From Faecalibacterium sp. I3-3-33 (GTDB lineage Bacteria; Bacillota; Clostridia; Oscillospirales; Ruminococcaceae): a DNA stretch of 64,000 nucleotides. Within the stretch, counting starts at the first letter, position 1; each line of letters opens with the position of its first letter. The notes beneath the pieces were generated by a model. The model saw only the letters and a program-made list of their open reading frames with translations, was not told where the DNA came from and made no database searches. Below, one piece after another: positions 15,463 through 24,487 of the stretch. The position numbers and the translations under genes were made by a program. The stretch lies in assembly GCF_023347295.1 (NCBI RefSeq), contig NZ_CP094469.1, positions 2,418,001 through 2,482,000 on the forward strand, in the 5' to 3' direction.

Positions 15463-16466
15463 GCCTTGGTGGTGCCGCCGTAAGCATAGCTGACCGGCAG
15501 GCACAGCAGGGAGGGGGTATTGGCGCGGTTCTCGTTCAGCACGACTTCCACGCAGGTCTCTGCGATGGCGTCCACGGGCTGAACGATGGTGGAACAGTAA
15601 TAATCCATGTCGCCGAAGGTGCGCAGCCCGTCAAAGCCGATGACCTGCACGTCCTCGGGCACCCGAAACCCCATGAGACGCAGCAGCTGAACAATCTGGT
15701 AGGCCAGACGGTCGGTCACGCAGAAGATGCCGTCAAACTCCAACACGCCGTCCTGCAGATGATCGTCCAGGAACACCGCGAACTCGGCCATGGGGTCAAA
15801 GACGGTGCCGTCCCGCGCATCTTCCAGATTCTTTATTTCATAAGGAACGCCTGCGGCTTCACAGGCGGCCACAAAGCCGTCCTTGCGTTTGTTGGTCTCG
15901 CCCACGATGCTGGAACCGACGCGCAGGAAGGCGAGCTTCCTGCAGCCGTTTTCCATCAGCTTTTCGGCGGCCAGCCGCCCGCCTGCGTAGTTATCTGATG
16001 CCACGCAGGGGATGTTGGTGCCGAGATACCGGTCGATGGAGACGGAGTTGATCTCCGAGGGTACTTCCAGCTTCGGGTCATAGGTCAGGGCAATGATGCC
16101 GTCCACCTTGTTCTGCTCGGCCATGCGGATCATTTCCTGCTCTTTTTCATTGTCATAGTCGGTATCGCAGAGCAGCATCCGGTAGCCGCGCTTTTGCAGC
16201 GAGCTGTTGATGCAATGAGCGATCAGGCCGAAATAGGGATGTGCGATGGTGGGCAGGATGACGGCGATGGTATTGGTGCGGTTGCTTTTCAGGCCGCGCG
16301 CATAGGCGTTCAGGTGGTAGTCCAGTTCCTTGATGGCCTGCTCCACCTTTTTGCGGTATTCCTCGCCCACCGGGATGCCGTTGATGACCTTGGATACAGT
16401 GCCCAGAGAGACTCCTGCCTCCTTGGCCACATCCTTCATAGTAGGGGCGGTGTTCTGTTTTGCCAT
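15459..16466 (-). CDS. LacI-family transcriptional regulator
   Basis: A 335-aa regulator. The N-terminal helix-turn-helix is TMKDVAKEAGVSLGTVSKVI with the hinge helix near residue 55; the rest is a periplasmic-binding-protein-like sugar sensor domain. ATG at 16466 has AAAGGAGT at good distance; GTG at 16475 sits on the ribosome site and is unlikely. It heads the minus-strand operon for fructokinase and amylosucrase and faces the importer operon. GAAACGTTTC-type operators lie in the shared 400-bp spacer, so it probably represses both directions until a sucrose-derived ligand binds. Confidence 0.88.
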   Translation of the reverse strand: MAKQNTAPTMKDVAKEAGVSLGTVSKVINGIPVGEEYRKKVEQAIKELDYHLNAYARGLKSNRTNTIAVILPTIAHPYFGLIAHCINSSLQKRGYRMLLCDTDYDNEKEQEMIRMAEQNKVDGIIALTYDPKLEVPSEINSVSIDRYLGTNIPCVASDNYAGGRLAAEKLMENGCRKLAFLRVGSSIVGETNKRKDGFVAACEAAGVPYEIKNLEDARDGTVFDPMAEFAVFLDDHLQDGVLEFDGIFCVTDRLAYQIVQLLRLMGFRVPEDVQVIGFDGLRTFGDMDYYCSTIVQPVDAIAETCVEVVLNENRANTPSLLCLPVSYAYGGTTKA

Positions 16467-16486
16467 GCGGGCCACTCCTTTGTTCG

Positions 16487-16790
16487 TGAAACGTTTCTAT
16501 TTCAAGTGGATATATATCAAAGGAAATTTTGCTGTATTCCTGCTAACTCTGAGGTTCTTGCAGCTTCAGTATAGCATGGTTTTTCCAGAATGTAAAGGCT
16601 TTTTTCGTGAAATTTCATGAACCGTTTCACGGCTGCACAATGCTGCAATTTGCACAAAAACATCCTACTCCGAGTGTGCAAAACATTGAAAACATGGATA
16701 CAAGGCGTTTTTTGCGTAAAATCCTGTTGACACAAAAACGCTGGCGTGCTATCTTTGTGTTGCAAGCCGTGTAACGTTTCACGAGAAACG
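16487..16790. promoter_or_regulatory. Divergent sucrose control region with LacI operators and promoter
   Basis: The spacer 16467-16867 has no gene. A strong plus-strand promoter is TTGACA (16728-16733), 17-bp spacer, TATCTT (16751-16756). LacI-type operators based on GAAACGTTTC occur at 16488-16500, around 16619-16632 (GAACCGTTTCAC) and at 16771-16790 (GTAACGTTTCACGAGAAAC), the last just after the expected transcription start. The remaining sequence shows nothing else I can name. Confidence 0.7.
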
Positions 16791-16867
16791 GCAAAAACGA
16801 TCCCCGAACGGCAGGGAACCCCGCCCACGGGTCTGTGGGCAGCGTAAAAACAGAAGGAGGAGTTTTT

Positions 16868-17815
16868 ATGACGCAGACCTCGCCAGCTGCTGCACGTCAG
16901 CTGGACGCTATCCCGGTCCACCGCAAAAGCCTCAGCCAACGGCTGCGGGAAAACTGGCAGCTCTATGTGATGCTGCTGATCCCGGTGGTGCTGACCATCG
17001 TTTATAAGTACTGGCCCATGTACGGCATCCAGATCGCCTTCCGCGATTTCAAGGCAAGCCGCGGCATCACCGGCAGCGAGTGGGTCGGCCTGTACTGGTT
17101 TGAACGGTTCTTCACCGCACCCAACTGTGTGCGCATGATCAAAAACACCGTGCTGCTGAGCCTGTACAGCCTGCTGTGGAGTTTCCCCATCCCCATCATC
17201 CTGTCCCTGTGCATCAACCAGCTGCGCTTTGCAAAGTTCAAGCGGGTGGTGCAGACGGTGCTGTATGCGCCGCACTTCATCTCTACCATGGTCATCTGCG
17301 GTATGATCAAGATCTTCCTCAGTCCGTCGGGCGGTCTGCTGAACCTGATCCTCGGCACCAGCGTGGATTTCCTTTCGGAGAGCACCGCCTTCCGCACCAT
17401 CTATGTGGCCTCCGGCATCTGGCAGGAAGCCGGATGGGGTACCATCATTTATATGGCTTGTCTGGCTGCTGTGGATACCAGCCTGTACGAAGCAGCCAAG
17501 ATCGACGGCGCTTCCATGTTCCAGCGCATCCTGCACATTGATATTCCGGAGCTGGTACCCATGATCGTTTTGCAGCTCATTATGAGTGTAGGCAACCTGA
17601 TGAACGTGGGCTTTGAAAAGGTGCTGCTGCTGCAGACCGAGCTGAACAAGGCTACCAGTGATATCATCGCCGTGTACGTCTATGAACAGGGCATCATCAA
17701 CGCCAAGTACAGCTATTCCACCGCTGTGGGTCTGTTCAACACGGTGGTCAACATCATCCTGCTTATCATCGTCAACCGCATCGCCAAGAAGGCGGCAGAC
17801 GTCAGCTTTGTGTAA
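16868..17815 (+). CDS. Sugar ABC transporter permease (LplB-type)
   Basis: A 315-aa permease with six hydrophobic helices. The ABC-contact EAA loop is EAAKIDGASMFQRILHIDIPEL near residue 215. It starts at ATG 16868 behind GAAGGAGGAG; an upstream in-frame extension has no ribosome site. First gene of the importer operon, which has two permeases and a binding protein but no ATPase; a shared MsmK-like ATPase encoded elsewhere is usual for this family. Confidence 0.9.
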   Translation: MTQTSPAAARQLDAIPVHRKSLSQRLRENWQLYVMLLIPVVLTIVYKYWPMYGIQIAFRDFKASRGITGSEWVGLYWFERFFTAPNCVRMIKNTVLLSLYSLLWSFPIPIILSLCINQLRFAKFKRVVQTVLYAPHFISTMVICGMIKIFLSPSGGLLNLILGTSVDFLSESTAFRTIYVASGIWQEAGWGTIIYMACLAAVDTSLYEAAKIDGASMFQRILHIDIPELVPMIVLQLIMSVGNLMNVGFEKVLLLQTELNKATSDIIAVYVYEQGIINAKYSYSTAVGLFNTVVNIILLIIVNRIAKKAADVSFV

Positions 17816-17830
17816 AGGGGGCGAACCGTT

Positions 17831-18745
17831 ATGGCAAAAAACATTGCAGCATCCCGTCAAAAGAAGCCCGGCGGTCTGTCCGATAAGGTCAGCGACATCG
17901 TTCTGGTGGTCATCTGCGCCGCCGTCATGCTCATTGTGGCTTACCCGCTGTACTACGTTCTGGTGGCATCCTTCTCGGATCCCTACGATGTGTACGCCGG
18001 CAAGACCTTCCTGCTGCCCAGCCAGTTCACCCTGAAGGGCTATCAGGCTGTGTTTGCAGACAGTGCGCTGTTCTCCGGTTTTTTGAACAGCATCAAGTAC
18101 ACTGTCATCGGCACCATCTACTCGGTGGTCATGATCTATCTTGTGGCTTACCCGCTGAGCGTGAAGGATCTGCCCGGGCGCAAGTACATCAGCCTGTTCT
18201 TCGTCATCACCATGTATTTCGGCGGCGGTCTGGTGCCTACCTACCTCATCGTCAAGCAGACCGGTCTGCTGGGCAGTATGTGGGCGCTGTTCCTGCCCGG
18301 TGTGGTGGCTGTGGGCAACGTGATCATCGTCCGCAACTTCTTCGAGAACAACATTCCCAGAGAACTGCTGGAAGCCGCCGAGATCGACGGTGCCTCCAAG
18401 TGGACCGTCTTTGTAAAGATGGTCATTCCCCTGAGCCGTTCCATCATGGCAGTTATGGTGGTGTACAGCATGGTGGCCTACTGGAACGACTGGTTCACCG
18501 CTCTGATCTACCTGAGAGCCGATCAGGCTCCGCTGCCGCTGGTGCTGCGCAATATCCTGATCAAGAGCTCCACCAGTGCCAGCCAATCCTCCATGGTAGC
18601 GGGCGGCTTTGCAGAACTGAATAAGCTGACCGAAATGATCAAGTTTGCTTCCATCATCGTGGCAGCTGCCCCCATGCTGATCGTTTACCCCTTTGTACAG
18701 AAGTATTTTGAAAAAGGCTTCATGGCAGGTGCCGTGAAAGGCTAA
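17831..18745 (+). CDS. Sugar ABC transporter permease (YtcP/LplC-type)
   Basis: A 304-aa MalG-like permease with six helices and EAA loop EAAEIDGASKWTVFVKMVIP near residue 180. It pairs with the preceding permease, 15 bases upstream. The gene ends exactly where the interspersed repeat 18744-18842 begins, separating it from the binding-protein gene. Confidence 0.9.
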   Translation: MAKNIAASRQKKPGGLSDKVSDIVLVVICAAVMLIVAYPLYYVLVASFSDPYDVYAGKTFLLPSQFTLKGYQAVFADSALFSGFLNSIKYTVIGTIYSVVMIYLVAYPLSVKDLPGRKYISLFFVITMYFGGGLVPTYLIVKQTGLLGSMWALFLPGVVAVGNVIIVRNFFENNIPRELLEAAEIDGASKWTVFVKMVIPLSRSIMAVMVVYSMVAYWNDWFTALIYLRADQAPLPLVLRNILIKSSTSASQSSMVAGGFAELNKLTEMIKFASIIVAAAPMLIVYPFVQKYFEKGFMAGAVKG

Positions 18746-18842
18746 AATTTCGACCGCAGCCTGCAAGACGCGAGTGCCACCCAAGGCACGAAGCGGATGC
18801 AGAGCACCGCAAGAGGGCACTGAAGCCGCTGCCCATTCCAGA
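18744..18842. repeat. Interspersed intergenic repeat, copy A
   Basis: About 100 bp matching, in reverse orientation, the two copies at 37282-37391 and 37410-37520. Conserved blocks include GCAAGAGGGCACTGAAGCCG and GAAGCGGATGCAG. A stem GTGCC-acccaa-GGCAC replaces GACCC-gcccaa-GGGTC of the other copies, so the pairing is kept although the bases differ. Confidence 0.75.
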
Positions 18843-18887
18843 AAACGAAAAGAATCTGATATAACATTACAGAAAAGGAGAACAACC

Positions 18888-20546
18888 ATGAAAAAGATGA
18901 TCTCTCGCCGCAATTTCCTGAAGGTTTGCGCCGTTGCCGGTTCTGCCGTGGCACTGTCTGCCTGCGGCGGCAGCAAAAAGGCCGCTGGACCGGACCCCTC
19001 CAACACCGACCAGACCAGCTTTGACATCGTGGGCGGTCAGTCTGCCCTGAGCCCCGGCTACAACGACAACGAGGTGCTGAAGAAGCTGGCAGATAACGTG
19101 GGCGTTAAACTCAACTACGAGACCATGAGCGACTCCCTCAGCGAGCAGGTGAACATCCGCATTGCAGGCGACCAGCTGCCGGATGCCTTTATGGGTGTGG
19201 GCTTCTCCAACTACGATATCGCCAACTACGGTGCAGACGGCACCTTCCTGGACCTGACCCCCTATATCAACGCCGAGATCATGCCCAACCTGACCAAGAT
19301 CCTGGACGAGCACCCCAACATCCGCGCCGCTATCACCATGAGCGACGGCTGCATCTACGGTCTGCCCGCTGCCGAGCAGATGGGCACTGCCGGTATCGGT
19401 GACGACGAGGATTACAGCATCTTCACCATTCCGCAGTTCTCCATGATCAACAAGCGCTGGCTGGACGAGCTGGGGCTGGCAGTGCCCACCACGCTGGACG
19501 AGCTGCACACCGCCCTGAAGGCCTTCAAGGACAACGATATGTCTGCCAAGGTCTACGGTAATGCACCCGGCAGCACCATCCCCATGTCCACCGGCTTTGA
19601 CGAGTGGTGCTGGGGTCAGAACATCTTCTACGCAGGCTTCGGCTTCACCAACTGGCCTAACGATGTGTGCAACGATCTGGTTCTGCAGAAGGACGGCAAG
19701 TGCCGCTTTGTCTGCGCCGAGGACAACTACCGCAAGGCGGTCACCTACTTCCACGACTGGTACGCCGAGGGTCTGATGGACGTGGAGATGTTCAGTCAGG
19801 ATGCCAACCAGCTGCTGGCTAAGGGCGCACAGGGCTATCTGGGCGTTTCCACCTGGTGGTACATCGAGGAACTGATGGGCGATTACGCCAAGGACTATGT
19901 GTTCCTGCCCGTGCTGGACGGCCCGGACGGCACCCACAACGTCACCGTACGTACCGGCGGCGGTACCAACAGTGGCAACCTGAATGTGACCAACAAGTGC
20001 CAGAGCCCTGCCAACCTGCTGAAGTTCTTTGACCAGTGGTATGACGGCGAGACCGTGATGCAGCTGCAGTACGGCCCCATTGGCGTGTTCTTCACCGAGC
20101 AGGACGCCAACGGCAAGTGGAAGTCCATCACCGAGGAGGAGGCCAAGGCAAAGTACAACAAGGGTGCCGGTGAGTTGAAGTCTACCTACGAGGTCTGGGG
20201 TCCCAAGCTGATTCTCAGCGAGTACTACGACGAGTACTTCTACATGGAGGACCGTGCCATCGAGCGTCTTACCGACCTTGAGAACTACTGGATGCCCTTT
20301 GTGGACGACGCCACCACCTACCCCATCGACTGCGTGTTCACCAGCGAGGAACTGGACACCATTGACCGCTACCGTGCAGATTTTGAGAATGCAGTCTCTG
20401 AGCAGGAAGGTCTGTGGCTGAAGGACGGTGGCCCCTCCGACAGCGAGTGGGCAGCCTATCTGGACACCCTGACCAATAGCTGCGGCATGGATAAGCTGCT
20501 GGCAGCTTACCAGGGCGCATACGACCGCTACAAGGCTAACGCCTGA
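18888..20546 (+). CDS. Extracellular sugar-binding lipoprotein of the ABC importer
   Basis: A 552-aa solute-binding protein. The start at 18888 (behind AAAGGAG) gives MKKMISRRNFLKVCAVAGSA, a signal with twin-Arg-like SRRNFLK and lipobox LSAC near residue 24. The large size matches LipO/LplA-type binding proteins for oligosaccharides. Sucrose or short fructans are the likely ligands because GH32 follows and sucrose enzymes are divergent. An open frame extending upstream to 18774 lies within the repeat and is rejected. Confidence 0.88.
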   Translation: MKKMISRRNFLKVCAVAGSAVALSACGGSKKAAGPDPSNTDQTSFDIVGGQSALSPGYNDNEVLKKLADNVGVKLNYETMSDSLSEQVNIRIAGDQLPDAFMGVGFSNYDIANYGADGTFLDLTPYINAEIMPNLTKILDEHPNIRAAITMSDGCIYGLPAAEQMGTAGIGDDEDYSIFTIPQFSMINKRWLDELGLAVPTTLDELHTALKAFKDNDMSAKVYGNAPGSTIPMSTGFDEWCWGQNIFYAGFGFTNWPNDVCNDLVLQKDGKCRFVCAEDNYRKAVTYFHDWYAEGLMDVEMFSQDANQLLAKGAQGYLGVSTWWYIEELMGDYAKDYVFLPVLDGPDGTHNVTVRTGGGTNSGNLNVTNKCQSPANLLKFFDQWYDGETVMQLQYGPIGVFFTEQDANGKWKSITEEEAKAKYNKGAGELKSTYEVWGPKLILSEYYDEYFYMEDRAIERLTDLENYWMPFVDDATTYPIDCVFTSEELDTIDRYRADFENAVSEQEGLWLKDGGPSDSEWAAYLDTLTNSCGMDKLLAAYQGAYDRYKANA

Positions 20547-20572
20547 TTCTAAGACGCAAGGAGGCATCCGCG

Positions 20573-22051
20573 ATGCCAAGTGAAATTTTGAACAAAGCTC
20601 GTGCCTACGAAGCCGAGCACGGCGCTGCCATTTCCCCGGCGGAACGCCCTGTCTACCACATGACCCCCTATGTGGGCTGGCTCAACGACCCCAACGGCTT
20701 CTCCTATTATAAGGGGCAGTATCATCAGTTTTATCAGTACAATCCCTATGCGACCCACTGGGGCCCCATGCACTGGGGGCACGCGGTCAGCACCGACCTG
20801 CTGCACTGGGAGTATCTGCCCTGCGCGCTCGCACCGGATTCCCCGGCAGACAATGGCCCCGGCTGTTTCTCCGGCTCTGCCACCGAGATGGACGACGGCA
20901 GGCAGCTGCTGATGTACACCAGCGTGGTGGCAGAAAAGCAGCCCAATGGGGAGATGCGGGATATCCAGACCCAGAGCATTGCCATCGGTGACGGTCTCGA
21001 CTACGAAAAGCCTGCCTGCAACCCGGTGCTGACCCAGAAAGACCTGCCGGAAGGCTTCAGCAGGTTCGATTTCCGGGACCCCAAGATCTGGCGTGAGGCC
21101 GATGGCACCTACTCCGCCGTCACCGTCTGCCTGACCGAGGACGGCAGCGGCGCAGCGGCACTGTTCCAGAGCAAGGACGGCTTCGACTGGCACTTTGTCA
21201 CGGTGCTGGAACGCTGCAACAATCAGTACGGCAAAATGTGGGAGTGCCCGGACTTCTTCCCACTGGACGGCAAGCAGGTCTTGATGCTCGGCCCCATGGA
21301 GATGCTGCCCAAGGGCGAGTTCCACAACGGTCACAACGTGATTGCCTTCATCGGCAGCTACGACGAAGCCACCCACACCTTCACCAAGGAAAACGTGCAG
21401 CTGATGGACGGCGGCATCGACTTCTACGCCACCCAGACCACCCTTGCCCCGGATGGCCGCCGGATCATGACCGCATGGCTGCAGACCTGGTCGGACACCG
21501 AGGATAAGCCTCAGGGCTGCAAGTGGTTCGGACAGACCATCTGCCCGCGCGAACTGCACATCAAGGACGGGCGCATTGTTCAGGCCCCGGTGCGGGAGCT
21601 GGATGCCGTCCACGGCAAGCGCATCTTCCACGAAAATGTGACGGTGCAAAACGAAACTTCTCTGGAAGGCATCAAAGGCCGTGTGGCCGACCTGACCGTC
21701 ACGGTGCAGCCCGGCGAATACCGCTCCTTCACCCTGAAGCTGGCCGCCGATGCAGACCATCACACCAGCCTGACCTACGATCCATACACTTCCGAGCTGA
21801 CGCTGGATCGCAGCTATGCCGGTTCCCGTGCCGACATCGTTCACCGCCGCAGCTGCAAGGTGCGCAGCCAGAACGGTGCACTCAAGCTCCGCATCCTGCT
21901 GGATAAAAACAGCATCGAAGTTTTCGCCAACGATGGCGAGCAGACCATGACCGCATGGATCTATACCCCGCAGTCGGCGCAGGACATCACCTTTGCGGCC
22001 ACCGGCAGTGATGTCAACCTGACCGTGGAGCAGTACGAACTGAATCTGTAA
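20573..22051 (+). CDS. GH32 beta-fructosidase (sucrose/sucrose-6-phosphate hydrolase type)
   Basis: A 492-aa enzyme with the three GH32 acidic motifs: nucleophile Asp in WLNDPNGF (about residue 40), FRDPKIW (about 165) and acid/base Glu in WECPDFF (about 225). The C-terminal beta-sandwich follows. It hydrolyses beta-fructosides such as sucrose or fructo-oligosaccharides. No signal peptide, so it is cytoplasmic and acts after import. SD AAGGAGG precedes the ATG. As the importer is ABC rather than PTS, unphosphorylated sucrose or FOS is more likely the substrate than sucrose 6-phosphate. Confidence 0.9.
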   Translation: MPSEILNKARAYEAEHGAAISPAERPVYHMTPYVGWLNDPNGFSYYKGQYHQFYQYNPYATHWGPMHWGHAVSTDLLHWEYLPCALAPDSPADNGPGCFSGSATEMDDGRQLLMYTSVVAEKQPNGEMRDIQTQSIAIGDGLDYEKPACNPVLTQKDLPEGFSRFDFRDPKIWREADGTYSAVTVCLTEDGSGAAALFQSKDGFDWHFVTVLERCNNQYGKMWECPDFFPLDGKQVLMLGPMEMLPKGEFHNGHNVIAFIGSYDEATHTFTKENVQLMDGGIDFYATQTTLAPDGRRIMTAWLQTWSDTEDKPQGCKWFGQTICPRELHIKDGRIVQAPVRELDAVHGKRIFHENVTVQNETSLEGIKGRVADLTVTVQPGEYRSFTLKLAADADHHTSLTYDPYTSELTLDRSYAGSRADIVHRRSCKVRSQNGALKLRILLDKNSIEVFANDGEQTMTAWIYTPQSAQDITFAATGSDVNLTVEQYELNL

Positions 22052-22086
22052 AACCTGATATTCCCTTCATTTCTCCTTCATCAACA

Positions 22087-22123
22087 CAGCCCCGCTCTGG
22101 ATTCCTTCACCAGAGCGGGGCTG
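22087..22123 (+). terminator. Terminator of the importer/GH32 operon
   Basis: The perfect 14-bp stem CAGCCCCGCTCTGG / CCAGAGCGGGGCTG is followed by TTGTTGCTT, 35 bases after the GH32 stop. Confidence 0.85.
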
Positions 22124-22142
22124 TTGTTGCTTCTATGTAAGG

Positions 22143-22391
22143 TTAGTCCTCTAATCTGCCGTGTTCGCAGCCAAGGGAAAGATAATGCTCCATCTTATCA
22201 CTCAGCACAAGCTGCGCGTACTCCAGCGGCCTGTTGAACAGCAGCCAGTCCAACTCTGCCCGCTGCGTCGGAGTATTGCCGTACTCGTCCTCGATGGCGG
22301 TGCAGTCGATGGCAACGGTGGTGCCATCCTCGAACCGGGCTTCCACCCGGTTGGTGTCCATGTTGTAGCGGCAGGAAAGTAGTTTGTTCAT
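22143..22391 (-). CDS. Small conserved protein (DUF6061-like)
   Basis: An 82-aa protein; ATG at 22391 follows GGAGG at 8 bases. It is clearly related to the protein at 57939-58190: both share YxMDTxxVE, a DGxxxxIDCT segment, a TxAELDxL-like segment and end in HGxLED. From memory it resembles the uncharacterised DUF6061 family of Ruminococcaceae. Function unknown. Both copies sit alone, minus strand, near the right end of a mobile element. Confidence 0.7.
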   Translation of the reverse strand: MNKLLSCRYNMDTNRVEARFEDGTTVAIDCTAIEDEYGNTPTQRAELDWLLFNRPLEYAQLVLSDKMEHYLSLGCEHGRLED

Positions 22392-22497
22392 AAGAAAACC
22401 TCCATGTTTTTCACATTTACTTCTTCTGTGGTGAAAAGTTCCGGCTGTCCGTTTGCAGATCCATGAATCCACTTTGTGATGCAGCCCTTTACAGGTC

Positions 22498-22604
22498 TAC
22501 ACCCATCCACCACACGCCCGATTCTTACACCAAAACTAGAACAACGCTCTTTTTGCTCTGCACAAAATCCTGCATCGTTTGGCGTAAAATTGGCGTATGG
22601 CGTA
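22498..22604. repeat. Candidate arm sites at the element 1 right end
   Basis: TGGCGTA at 22580, 22591 and 22598, preceded by ATCGTT as at 4267. TACACC occurs at 22498 and 22526. These mirror the TGGCGTA block just inside the left end of element 1. Nothing else is recognised in 22392-22692 apart from the terminator below. Confidence 0.6.
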
Positions 22605-22630
22605 GTTTTTACTGGAAATTCATCAAAAGA

Positions 22631-22674
22631 AAAAGCCTGAAACCTCTCGGTACATCAAGAAGTTTCAGGCTTTT
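22631..22674. terminator. Hairpin near the element 1 right end
   Basis: AAAAGCCTGAAAC pairs with GTTTCAGGCTTTT (13 bp) and is flanked by A and T runs, so it can terminate in both directions. It lies 19 bp before att copy 2. Confidence 0.75.
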
Positions 22675-22692
22675 CTAATTACAAATTGGAAA

Positions 22693-22722
22693 TTTACTGC
22701 TCAATCGGCTTCATCGTGGGGA
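22693..22722. other. Attachment core copy 2 (lysS 3' end)
   Basis: A 30-bp sequence identical to lysS 31205-31234, starting TTTACTGCTCAAT. It marks the junction of element 1 with element 2. Confidence 0.88.
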
Positions 22723-22840
22723 CAGGTCAAGGAAGGCTCACAAATGGCTTTATTTTCCGTTATAAGCCTATCCATGCGGCTTCCTTTTTCCTGCTCCCGT
22801 ACGTCACCCTACGCAACTCTCCACAACTTACCGGCAATTT

Positions 22841-22869
22841 GGTGTAAAAGTGGTGTAGTGGTTGGTGTA
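22841..22869. repeat. Candidate arm sites, GGTGTAG class (element 2 left end)
   Basis: GGTGTAA at 22841 and GGTGTAG at 22852 and 22863, each 11 bp apart, directly after int2. The same heptamer with the same 11-bp phasing flanks the other end of element 2. Confidence 0.65.
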
Positions 22870-22876
22870 GTAGATT

Positions 22877-24127
22877 TCAGACCGAAATGCCCAGTTTACC
22901 GTTCAGATTTGCAAAGGAATGGGCTTTGGCTTCCTTGGTGGCTTCTGCGTAAATCTCCATCGTAGTGCTGATGTCCTTGTGTCCCATGATGTCCTGAATG
23001 ATCTTCAGGTTGGTCTCATTTTCGCACAGCCGGGTGCAGAACGTGTGCCGGAGATTATGGCAGGAGAAGGGCGGCAGCAGCTGCGGCTCCCGCTTTTCCT
23101 TTTCGGCCTTTTCCAGTTCGGCTTCGTTGTATGCCACGCTGATGCGCTTGATGGCACGGTTAACCGTCTGCGGATTCTGCGGCTGGCCGAAGCGGTTCAG
23201 GAATACGAAGTCCGAGATTCCGTCGATTTCGTATTCGCATACCAGTTCCAGCTCCTGCTGGTTGGTGCGCTCCTGCTCCAGTGCCTTCCGCACTTCGGGC
23301 AAGATCGGAATCGCCCGCTTGCCTGCGGCAGTCTTGGGTGTGGACATGGTGAAATAGCAGCCGCCGACCTCGTGGTCATGGTACACCAGATTGTGCTGGA
23401 TGGTGATAAACCCACTCTCGAAGTCGATGTCACCCCAGCACAGGCCAACCGTTTCCGAGATGCGGCATCCGGTACCCAGCATGAAGGTGAACATCGGGAG
23501 CCAGTGCTGGAACTTCGGCGTTTTCTTGATGAAATTCAGAAACGCCTGCTGCTGGGGCAGGGTCAGAGCGTGGCGTTTGGGCGTTTCGTACTGGTGGGCG
23601 GCTTTTATAGCCGTCAGGACACCATCCGTGGGATTCACACGGATGTACTCATCGTCCACCGCCACCGCAAAGACCTGATGGAGAACATTCTGAATTGTTT
23701 CCAGCGTGTTCAACGCCATCTTGCCGTTACGGACGATGCCATTGTAGTAGCTGCGGATATCCGACTTGCGAATGTCCCTGAGCTTCATCATGCCGATCTC
23801 ATCCCGGACGAACCGATTGTACATATAGACGTAATTGGCGAAGGTATGTTCTTTCAAGCCCACCTTGTTCTTACGCCACAGTTCAAACAGATCGTTCAGA
23901 GTCAGACTGCACTCCGGGATGCGGATGCCTTCTGCCAAGTCATGCTGGATCTTCTCTTCCTTTTCGCGCAGCCCCTCCAAGGTTGCATCATAGATGGTAT
24001 GGCGTTTTCCGTTTTTCGCAGTCCAACGGTACATATACAGCCCGTCGCTCTTGCGGTAGACCTCGCCATCCTTCAAAACACGGCCTTTATTATCTTTACG
24101 TCTTTGCATATAAACTCTCCTTTTCAT
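22877..24127 (-). CDS. Tyrosine recombinase (integrase) of element 2
   Basis: A 416-aa homolog of int1 with the same three domains: AP2-like arm binding (LYMYRWTAKNGKRHTIYDAT), SAM-like core binding and catalytic domain. Catalytic residues lie in GTGCRISETVGLCW (Arg), HNLRHTFCTR (His, Arg) and STTMEIYAEAT (Tyr). The start may be 24127 or the internal ATG at 24109. It differs from int1 enough in the arm-binding part to fit the different arm motif at its own element ends. Confidence 0.93.
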   Translation of the reverse strand: MKRRVYMQRRKDNKGRVLKDGEVYRKSDGLYMYRWTAKNGKRHTIYDATLEGLREKEEKIQHDLAEGIRIPECSLTLNDLFELWRKNKVGLKEHTFANYVYMYNRFVRDEIGMMKLRDIRKSDIRSYYNGIVRNGKMALNTLETIQNVLHQVFAVAVDDEYIRVNPTDGVLTAIKAAHQYETPKRHALTLPQQQAFLNFIKKTPKFQHWLPMFTFMLGTGCRISETVGLCWGDIDFESGFITIQHNLVYHDHEVGGCYFTMSTPKTAAGKRAIPILPEVRKALEQERTNQQELELVCEYEIDGISDFVFLNRFGQPQNPQTVNRAIKRISVAYNEAELEKAEKEKREPQLLPPFSCHNLRHTFCTRLCENETNLKIIQDIMGHKDISTTMEIYAEATKEAKAHSFANLNGKLGISV

Positions 24128-24216
24128 GCACAGAATGTTGAAAAGGAGCCTTACGCCATGAGTATACCATGACGCAAGACTCCCTGCAACATCAAACGAT
24201 CAATTTTTGAACCGCA

Positions 24217-24411
24217 TCAGATCGAGAATGCCTTGTCCAGATATTCGTCCAGCTTACGGCGTTTGATCAGCCGTTTGGTTCCGTTCCAAAGGACGAACTT
24301 GCATTCATCGCTATCGGTCATTGACCGCAGTTTATTGATACCGATCCCAGAGTAAGCCGCCGCTTCCTCCAAGGTCAGATTACTCTTTTGCCAAATCGGA
24401 ACTTCTTTCAC
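24217..24411 (-). CDS. Excisionase (Tn916 Xis-like) of element 2
   Basis: A 64-aa protein beginning VKEVPIWQKSNLTLEEAAAY. GTG at 24411 is chosen because GGAGG lies 6 bases upstream and the length then equals that of the element 1 copy; a TTG at 24423 would put the ribosome site inside the gene. It ends in the same basic IKRRKLDEYL segment. Confidence 0.83.
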   Translation of the reverse strand: MKEVPIWQKSNLTLEEAAAYSGIGINKLRSMTDSDECKFVLWNGTKRLIKRRKLDEYLDKAFSI

Positions 24412-24487
24412 TTGCACCTCCAATTCCTTGTAACCGGGTGCCGGGGCAGAAAGTGCCAGCTTTCTGCCCCAAACGTTCCCGATGAGT

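Larger units (their letters stand above)
4126..22692. mobile_element. Integrative mobilizable element 1 with sucrose-utilization cargo
   Basis: Bounded by lysS 3'-end copies at 4126 and 22693, with TGGCGTA repeats just inside both ends. Minus-strand core: integrase, excisionase, VirE-type ATPase, MobV relaxase, zinc-finger protein, hairpin arrays and leader promoter (to 10518). The shared core sequence stops at about 10590 and the cargo (10612-22391) follows directly. No conjugation machinery is present, so transfer would need a helper element. Confidence 0.75.

Noticed and set aside
18774..18887. N-terminal extension of the sugar-binding protein
   Set aside because: The extension is encoded by the interspersed repeat, lacks a ribosome site and would destroy the signal peptide; the ATG at 18888 has AAAGGAG.
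16517..19027. Very long open frame on the minus strand opposite the importer genes
   Set aside because: It runs antisense to two clear permease genes and a binding protein, has no ribosome site and has a His/Gln-rich composition typical of an antisense shadow frame.
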